A DNA stretch of 64,000 bases. Origin: Datnioides undecimradiatus. Taxonomy: Eukaryota > Chordata > Actinopteri > Lobotiformes > Datnioididae. Each line of letters opens with the position of its first letter. Positions within the stretch are counted from its first letter, which is position 1. The notes beneath the pieces are model-generated. The model saw only the letters and a program-made list of their open reading frames with translations, did not search any database and was not told where the DNA came from. Where the stretch lies: the NCBI GenBank assembly GCA_008933995.1, contig WARS01000029.1, forward strand, positions 11,045,107-11,109,106, written 5' to 3'. Positions 52,701 through 62,516 of the stretch are shown piece by piece. Made by a program: the position numbers and the translations under genes.

Positions 52701-55700
52701 TATCACAGCAAAGCTGGAATGAGGAAGAAAGCAGCCAGAGGGCTGGAAAAGGCTTTTCCCACAGTCAAACTGAAAGGGTTGACAGTCAGCCGAGAGAAGA
52801 CAAAGTTAAGAAACCAGAGATTGATGCTTAAGGTTGTGGAATATAAACTCTGAGGATGGAGCAGTAGAAAAGCTAAATGAGAGGATGATATTTCTCCAAA
52901 TTTGTTGGAAGACCAAGGACGCCAGGAGTTCAGGAATGGTTGTGTGGAGCTGGGGAGGAGCAGATGAGTAGAGGGCACTTCTAAGGCGCAAAATGGCTTG
53001 TAAACATGTTTTTCTGATGCTTGAACCAGCAAAAAATGACAAAAATGAACCAAGCAGTGTTTTTTAATTGAGAAAAAGGACAATTTAAGAAGCCAGATCT
53101 GAAGAGACAGTGGTCCTCTAAATTGGATTGGATTGAAGAGTGTGGTTTCTAACCCTCATGCTCTGAAGTTGGAACCATCTGACGTTGGTGCTATCAAGAA
53201 GTTGACAGAAAGGACCAAAGAGTGCTGGGAAAAGAAAAGGGGAAAGGCAGGACCCACTTTGAAAAGCAGATTTCAGGAGGGGGATAAGAGACGGAATGTA
53301 ATCTTCTCAAAGCAAAAAGTGATAGAAGTCGAATGGAAAGGCATGGACCTTAAGCCCTCAACACTCAAAAGACTGCAAGAATTGTGTGAGGGGAAAAGGG
53401 GAAGAGAAGTGCAAAAGACTGTTTTAGAAACCAGATCGTGGAGAGGGAGGGAAAAAGAGATAGAGGGTTGGTTTCAAGCCCATGAACAACTGAAGTATAA
53501 CTACGTTGTGAGAATTGTAAGCCTGTCGTACTGAATTTGGAACGCTGCAAAACTGAAAGGAGAGGAAGATCAGAGGCCGAGCAGTGGGAAGCGGCAACAA
53601 GAGGATTGTGGATTATTTCTTTTCTCCTCTCCATCATGAAGCTGAAGAAGGTGGAGAGGCTGTGCAGGGAGGTGTGGAGGAGCTGTCAACAGGTCTGAAA
53701 ATATGACTTGATGCCTGTAACAATATGAAAGGGATCAAGAGTGGGAAGATTAATGCTATATATTTTGGTCTTTTTGCCTTTTGCAATTAAAGTTTGGTTA
53801 GAACAATGATAGAAATAGGATGTGAACTAATAACGTGACTCGTCATCACGTGTAAAACAGTGCACACAGTACATTGTAAGAGGGCTGCTGGGGCTGTTTG
53901 GTTGTTTTGTATGATATCCATGCCAGCGTTGTTGTTTTTGCTGGAGGCAGAAAATTACAACTTCTAGGAACCAAAATGTTAAAAAGAGAAAAAGATACGA
54001 GGATGCATTACGCACAGCATCTGCTCAACGTTCCTGTGGTTGTTTGTGAATGAGTTTCTTAGCTGGTATATTTGCAGAAAGGGTAACTCATACATACAAC
54101 GTTACAGGAGGGCGGAGGATAAGACACATAAACACTGAAATATGATCTGGGATCAAATATCTTCATCATCATAAAAGACAACTGAAGTTCTGTTTCAAAT
54201 GGGTTTGATTGACCGCTTCATGATTCATGTCAAACATGCTGCGTTTTCCGCCCGCAAGCTGCTCCTAAATATAAGATATTCTGCTGATTGCATCTTTCCA
54301 TGACACAAAGCCTCAGGGTTGAGCACATGTTGAGTGAATAAATTCATTCAAAAGGATGTTTTGCACATTTTCCATGAATCACACAGCTCGTCGTCATAGT
54401 TACATGTTAGGACAGATCCAAACTGAAGGCCGGGTGACCAAAATGCTTCAGAGTAGTGCAAACACAGGCAGGATGAAGCATTTGAGGTGACTCTCTGCAG
54501 ATATTGTCGGTTAGGGCTGCATAGGACATAGATAAGATGTTAAAGTTAAGTTTAGTCACTATCACAAAATATGCAGAGAGCTACAAACACAAACACACAC
54601 CTGCCTTTGCAGATACAGATAGAGGCAGATAGCCGCCATGAACTGGACTGGACTAGTTATGGTGAGACTCGAGGAAGACGTTTCCCATCTGATGTTATCA
54701 GCCTGCTGCTGTGCCGTCCACCCATTTCCTCTCTAAACGAAACAAAAGACCCGGCTTCTGCAAATTCAGTCTCTCTGATCATGTCACAGCATTTCTTTCA
54801 TACTTTTCCCAAATATTAGATATTGAGTGGAAGAAAGCAAATTGACATAAAATAAAACATGAGAATAAGAGGAATGTTGTTTTACAGTTAATTTTAGCTG
54901 TTAAAAGCTACAAGACAATGCTTTGCACCATCATAAAGGAAGTAAATTGTTGGTTCCACCAGTGTGCAGCACTTAAAGTCACACTTGCGTCTTGTATATT
55001 TTTTCTAACAGAAGCTTTGAACCCTACTCGCTCCTTGTTCACATAGATTATACCAACCTATGATCAGACACTGATCCCTTTGTGTTAAAGGCTGGAAACA
55101 TGCTGATTTAAGTCACAGTGTGGCACAGACTAGGCACAGAGAAGAATTTCACTGCTGTAAGGCAAACTGGCACATTTTCAGCATCACGCTATGACCCCCC
55201 CCAGCACTTCACTGAAGTCTTATTTTAATTTGTTGCACTCGTTTCTGCTCAAAAGATCCTCTGTTTTTCTCTACACGCCATGGTTACTTGCAGGGATGAG
55301 GAGAATCAATCATCCCCCATCCAATTTCACACATGACGAAGCCTCTGTACCACGGTCCATTATGTTTAGAGGAGAAGGTCTGTCTTATCTCGTTGTGGCC
55401 TGTGGAGAAGTTGTTTATTTGCTGGAATTGTTTAGTGTCAGTCCATGCATACACCTTTTAAGAGCAGTCGGAAGAGAAGTCTTTTACCTGTTTTCTGTCA
55501 GTTTGTGAGATAAATAAATAGATAATAATGAATATGATGTTTGCTTTGTCAATTTGCACCAAAATGTGTCTTAAACGTTTGAGTTGGCTTTTGAATTAAG
55601 TGCGTGTGACCAGGTGGTTTGGTAAGCTTGACTAATCAGTTGTTCTGTCTCTTGCAGTTGGACCAGCTGGTGGTGGATGCTGCCAAAGAGAAGAGAGACA

Positions 55701-58700
55701 TGGAGCAGAAGCACTCCACCATCCAGCAAAAGGTACACCCACACCCACAACATGAATCCATGGTCACTTGAATTAAAACCCAAATGTGCAAAGCGCGTGA
55801 AGATTTCACACTTTTAGCACTCGGTGCAAAAATCGCAGTACGGCATAATTGGATGTTATGAATGAAAATCATTTCAAATCAATCAATCAAAAACCTTTCC
55901 CTTCTTTCATCTGCCGAGCAACCTGAAAAACACAGAAATGTAGAACACACACTCACAAACTCAGTGTGTGTAGTAACGTTATCACTTTGTGACCAAAGGG
56001 AAGGTCTTTCTTATTACACTGAAGCTTCCTCACATTAAAGGTATACCCACAGCACTCAGCTGGGATCTTGAAAGGACTTGTCCTCAGAGACAGGAGCTCT
56101 GTCGTTCATCACAACATCCCCCAGTGGCATCTCTTAAATTCAAATGACAAAGACTGAAGCTATTTTGATTTGAGACAGTCTCTGTCCATGTGTCATTTGG
56201 GTGAATGGAGATAGTACTCCGCCCTCAGGTGTAAGGTGATCCCCGCGGATGATCTCAGTCACACACCCATGCATTATTGATGCCTGACGAAAACCCATTT
56301 CCAAACAAACAAGGGTTTCAGTTTCAAGTCCAGTCTCTGGTTAGCGCCCATGCTAACCCTAATATCCCTAATCATGTATTTGGGATATTACAACATGGGG
56401 AGGTGATTAATTGCCTTTAGCTTTAATTGTATATCACACTGCATTGTTAACTTTAGACAACATCTGGCAGGTCTTTACCCAGCTGTTTCCTGCTGGGCTT
56501 CTCCTCGTCTCTCTGTCAGGGACATTGATTTCAGTCTCTGACTGTGTGCAACTTTTTTCACGCCTTCTGTTGTTCTTTCCATCTGTCACTTTGCAGCTTT
56601 TTGAGTCACCTCTCCCTCTGTTTTTCTTTTGCCTCTTGTCCTCTCACTCCCCCCCGCCATACTCGTCCCTCTTGCTCAGTCAGTGATGGTACGTGTGCCA
56701 ACTTCTGCCTGTCCTTGAACACCTATCCTCCATCTCCTTTCCCTCAATATATCTAGATGCTATTTTTATATTGCCCCACTCCCACTGCTCTCTGTCGTCT
56801 GGCTGTTTACACACAGACGCTCTAACCAACTGTCTCCTCTTTTCTTCTACTACTGCTCTTTTTTCCCCATCTCTTCTTCTACTTCCTTCAGGCTGCTCTG
56901 CAGGTAAGCTGTGTTACTACTTCTTATCTGTTACTCTTCCTCTGTCATTCCTGTGTCAGCTCTGCATGGTTGGATAGATACAGTACACTTTGCTATAACT
57001 GTCTGGACTCCACCTCTGCAGCTCACGTCATTTATTGCAAGTCGAGTGAGCTTGGGGTTTAAACAGGCAACATGCATGATGTGATGCCATTCAATAGATT
57101 TCAGTTGTCACGTGTCCTTGTGCGTTTTGCAGTTAATGTGTGGTGTATATAAGCCTCAGTTCATTAATCAAATTAGGAGTGTTTTGATGCTATTATGCCT
57201 CATTGCACATGACTCTCCACACTGCTGCTTGATTTGTGCTCAGTTGGCTTCAGTTATTTACAGATGTTAAACCAGCTAAACTGTGTTTGGTATTGGTTTA
57301 CTTCGGTCAAGGTAGATGGTCTTTAGCGTGTTTCTTCTGATTTAAAGTGGGTGACCAGGTTGAGGCCTTAACATTGTATTCAAAGACATTTCAGCAGGTT
57401 GCAGTAGATTTGCTTTGTAGCGTGAAAGCGATTGTACAGCGTCTGTGGCTTCCTAAGACAGATTCTTAATCTCAGCAAGCTACTTTACCACCTTGCACCT
57501 TTAACAATGCAAATTTGATAAATGTACATATTAGTAGCATAAACATATTTAGTAATCTGTATTTGGCTTAGTGACTGGGGTCATTCCATCAACAAAACAA
57601 AACAGACTTTTACACACATCTCTGACACCTCCTCCTTCCTTTTGTAGTAGTGTTGGTGATCCTCATCACTAATTATTCAAAAAAAATGGCCACAGTGTTT
57701 ATGTTGTGAAACTCAGTTGGGAACACTATATTTATTTAATATATGAGAAAGGCTCTTTGAAATCTAGAAGTAAAAAAACAGTCTTTTAAAGTATCAGTTG
57801 CTGGTACTGATGAATGACCATATCAGCTACTTATCATTTTCGTATATAGAATTATATGTTGTAATGTGTTGCCATTTGAAGCCAAAACCTCTAGTTATTG
57901 CCTCCTTTAACATAATGTTTGTCTTTTCACTCCTGTGCATACTGGCTGCTGTATTTGCTCTTACACATAGATCTTTCCCATTAACATTATACTGATGAAA
58001 CCTTCTAAGCTCATAAGAATGTGGTTGTGTTTCTTATGCCTTCAGCCTGCCTGTGTACATTACTTAGCAGTAGCGCTGTGACCACAGTGTCACAATGGTG
58101 CTGCAGAAGGGAGACAGAGTGAGGAGGACAGGCTGCTGATCCTGTCTTGCCTTTTAAATAAACAACGTTTGTCTCGCTGCTTTTGAAAGAACAGTATAAA
58201 TAAGGTCTGATTGTTTTTCTGTGAGTCGCAGTCATACACACTGAATACACACATTTTAGATGCTCAAACATTGCAGGGTTAAAGCATGGTTAAAGGAATG
58301 GCTTCTTTATTTACACACTCACGATTGAGGGGAAAGGCTTAGAGCAAGTCTGTTAAGCTGAAGTCAGTATAAATGTTTGATGCCGGCGCTCCTCTGCACG
58401 GTCCACCTGATTATTCTAACCCAACAGTCACACCGGCATCATTCACACACACACAGGTGACCTTCGTTTTAGTGTGTGAGGCCTTGGTAGGAGGAGCAAC
58501 AGAGACGGTGACGAAAGTTTTGATAGACTTCCACAGCCACGAGAGAAGAGGAGGTGAGAGTTTGTTGAAGAGACAGGCCAGGCTGCTTGGAGAGCTACAC
58601 AGGGAGACTTTGAGATAGTGAAGATTCATCGACCTCAAGGGGAAACACTCACACGCACACTCTGTCAAATCTGTGAAAAATGAAGATTTTCTGCCGTTTT

Positions 58701-60947
58701 CACTATGTTTGGTATCTGGTGAGTGGACCTAAAGGAGGGAGATTGAATATGTGTGTCTATGCCTGCTGGAGTGTCTCTATGCCCATTCTTTTTTTTTAAT
58801 AGTATATCTGTTGTTTATCTGTTGATGTTTGCACTTCTTTAGCTTGAGCGTTTTATCTTGTCTGTACATATATTTATTGTGATAAATCCGTGCATCTCAA
58901 ATTCTTGTGTTTAGTGTAAGGAAATACATATTTGTTTTCTCTGTGTGCCGTTCTCTTGCTGTGTGTGACATTTTAGGAGGTGTCTGAGCTCCACTCTTTA
59001 CCAGACTACCGCAACTTTTGCGCTTGGAGGTCGACCTCTGTACGTAGAGTCACTGCATCGATATCCATCTGACTTCCGTGTTGTAACTCTACCTGCCCCT
59101 GTCTTTCATCTCCTCTGCCTCCCTGCATACGCTAAGAGACTGCATTGCAGTGTTTGTGTTGATGTTTGTGCCTCTGTCCATTTGGGAGTGCATTTGTGTT
59201 GTTGCGTCTTGATTATGCAGCATGTTCAATTTGATGCCTCATGTTGGTGCCAGTTGCTGCTACAGTTAATTCAGGTTGTTCATTTGAAGTCAGTGAGTGG
59301 TTTGTTGTCCGTTGGGTATTAACTGAACATTTCTCTGTTGTCAGGCGAAAACCACGCATCTCTAAAACGTTTCAGGAACTAAGAACAGCAAAGCTTAATT
59401 AAAGTCTGACCACTACCAGTTTGGACATGTGTCCAACAGGACTGGAGATGATTTCGACCGATGGCTGAAACAAAAGAAGAAGAATGGTTTTCACATGACA
59501 GCAGCTGTGTTGTACTACATCTGTTTTATTCTTTGTCCTCAGCCTTGTGCTTGTGTGTTTATACATGTGTGAGTTAATGCACACATGCTTTAGAGAAGTC
59601 AGTGTTGGTGTCATGTTGTGGCCTAAGCTAAATTGTGGGTGGTTTTCTCACCCAGTTAGGCAGTAATACCGCTGTTGAGGTTCTGAGTTATGTATTTATG
59701 GTATTTATAGATCATTATCTATAGGTTGTCAGCCTAAAAATGTAGCTATTAGGATAATTGTGCAAACAGTGTGGCCTACTCCAGAGATAATTTGGTTTCA
59801 CCTCTAGGAAAAGGTGATTCGTTGAATGCCTGGCCTGGTACTTTCCATTGTCTTTCTGTTCAGAAGCTTAATACAGACACAGTTTGTTCCACTTGTGCAC
59901 CCAAAATAACCCCAGCTGTCCCAGTGTATGTCATGCAGGAAAATTGTCTGCGTGTTGTGAATATCCAATACACCATGGCCTCATAGGGCAGAGAGGTTTG
60001 ACTGAAGCTTTTGCTCAGGTTACATTTACGGAACAGTAAGAGGCAACATGCATCCACAAACAGACATGCAGTCATACACGAGAGGTAAATCAGAAAGACT
60101 GAGAGAAGTGGTGATGTTTAGATTTAGATTTTAGGTTGCTGTTGTTTTTGATCTGTACTCAAGAACACTTGGCATACTAAAAGCTGATAAAACATACATG
60201 TATTTTATTGTTGTGATAGCAAAAATGTTGAAATATTGCAGACTGGTTTTTTTTATCATCAGTTGCTCATATCTCTGTCTGAAAAGAGAGATTTAGAAAT
60301 ATTCATAGGAAGCATTTAAAATAAAACACCTCAAGGATGCAATGTGAACGAGAAAAACAAAGACAATACAAAGAGTTTGTGTAGTTTCCAAGTTCCAAGT
60401 TCCTCAGAATACCAATATGTATATGACTTGTCCACTCTTGTGTGTATGATTAGCACGGGTGCTTTCCAGGAAGTAAACAGGAAATGGTGGTCATTGTCAC
60501 CATCTGCTGAATGACTGAGGTCATTTCCGCTCAGCGCACAAAATTGCCAGTGTTGATGTATTTTACTGAACACGTTTACTGTATCCAAGTTTGTCTGTGA
60601 CATATTTTTGTTTATTCTGTGTTTTGGTCACATGCCAATGGTTTGTGCTGTAGTGTAAAACCATGAGAGGATCACAACCTCAAAGCATGCTTTATGGTAA
60701 CCATGGTAACCACTATACCAGCTTAAACTTTCCCTACAGTAGTTTCATTTTGATCAGAACATTATGTCCAATTGGATGACATAATGGAGGACAAGGCGAA
60801 TCAGACCAGTCTGTGTCAGAAAAGGCCTCTGGATGTTTCTAGAAGGACACAGAGAAGATGATTCCACAGCTTATTACTGCAGCAGACCTCCAGCTGTAAT
60901 TGGTTGTGGAGATGGTGACACTCGGTGTAAATTGACACCACAAGAAA

Positions 60948-61017
<70 letters not shown>

Positions 61018-62479
61018 CTGGGGAGGGTGTTGGGAAGGAGTGTAGCAGCAGCTCCAGGTAGTTAAAAGCTAGACTGGCCTGGGATAGACCATGACAACAC
61101 ACCTGATTGGGTTACAGTTTTGGGTTACAGCAGCAGCAGAGTCTGAGAAAGGATGCATGAAAGCTCACCTTGCAGCTGCTCTTTGTTGGACACTGACTAA
61201 CTCCTAACCACCTACATGTAGCTAAGGGGCTTGGTAACCAAAAAAACACTGTCATTTCATTATTTTTAATGTTGTATAATTTGTTGACTTAATTTTAAAA
61301 AAGCACCAATGGGAAGATTGCTCAGCGGAGTGTGTGATCCTTGGGCATTATTTAAACAAGGTAGTAGGGTTTATTAAACAAGGTAGTTCCTCGCATATAT
61401 TATGTTCTCATTTGGACTTTTTAAATCAGGGGCTGTGGAGACATGGATGAAGCATTTCAGCATTTTGTTTAATCCGTTTATTTAATTGTCTTTCTCAGGC
61501 AACAGTATAGATTATTTCTCTGTAAGGTTGTGGCTTATTCTGTTTTGTTTGGTTCTTGAAACATCATTAAGGTTGATTTGACAAGCAGCTGCGAAGTGCT
61601 GCGTTTACAAGGTCACTCCAAGCTCGCGTGAGACTCGTAGTGCTCATTTGTGACTTTGGGGAAAGTGCAGAGTCACTGTACATGAGGAAAATTGAAATGA
61701 GAAGATGGTTAACTCTGTAAATGCAGATTGCATGTACAATTTTGTTTCAACACCAACATTGTTTTCATTTTGCATTACTACTTCTCTCTTTCCCTTATCT
61801 TTACTCTTCCATCTCTTTTTCTGACACTTTGGCTTCCTTTCCATCTTTATTCTTCTCGTCTGTCTTTTGTTCAGGACTTTTCGAATGACGACACCAAGCT
61901 GGAGTACAATGTGGACGCAGACAATGGCATCGCGATGGAAGGTTATCTCTTTAAGAGAGCCAGCAATGCCTTCAAGACGTGGAATAGGTATGATAGACAA
62001 ATTTCAATTAACATCTTTATGAAGACATTAAAAATTCAGTTTTATAAGAAACAGCTCACAGGGGCTTATTATGGACTTATAAAGACAAGCACTGTCATCA
62101 CAATGTAGAATAGAGCTATTAATGGTCCTTAGCATTTTAATACTTCAGCAAAAGATTTTGTTTGGATGAAATTTCTTATTCACAGTCAAGTGATAAATTA
62201 TATATATATATAATAAATTGTATATGTATAATAAATTATACGTCTCTGTCAATTCTTTCTTTTAAAGTTGACCCATATAACTCTGCATTCATAACTTTGG
62301 ACCCAATAAGCCTCCAGTAAACAGATGAAGCTTGGGTTTGGACTGCTGTTTCTTTTGTGATCTCATTCTGAAGTGAATATCAGAATTCCCTAAAATGGAG
62401 TAAAAATATTCTCTATTTGAACATGAGCTGACACACAGCCCTTCTAAATAAATGCATTTACTGATCAGGTCTTCTTAGG

Positions 62480-62516
<37 letters not shown>

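Larger units (their letters stand above)
55733..61874 (+). other. ACAP2 intron 9, carrying candidate cassette exons
   Basis: Phase-0 intron of 6.1 kb between the BAR-coding and PH-coding exons, donor GTACAC, acceptor TTGTTCAG. It holds three exon-like units (56680-56688, 56892-56903, 58977-59039), an X-box-like site (60697-60710) and a long (CA)n run (60950-61014). Confidence 0.85.
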
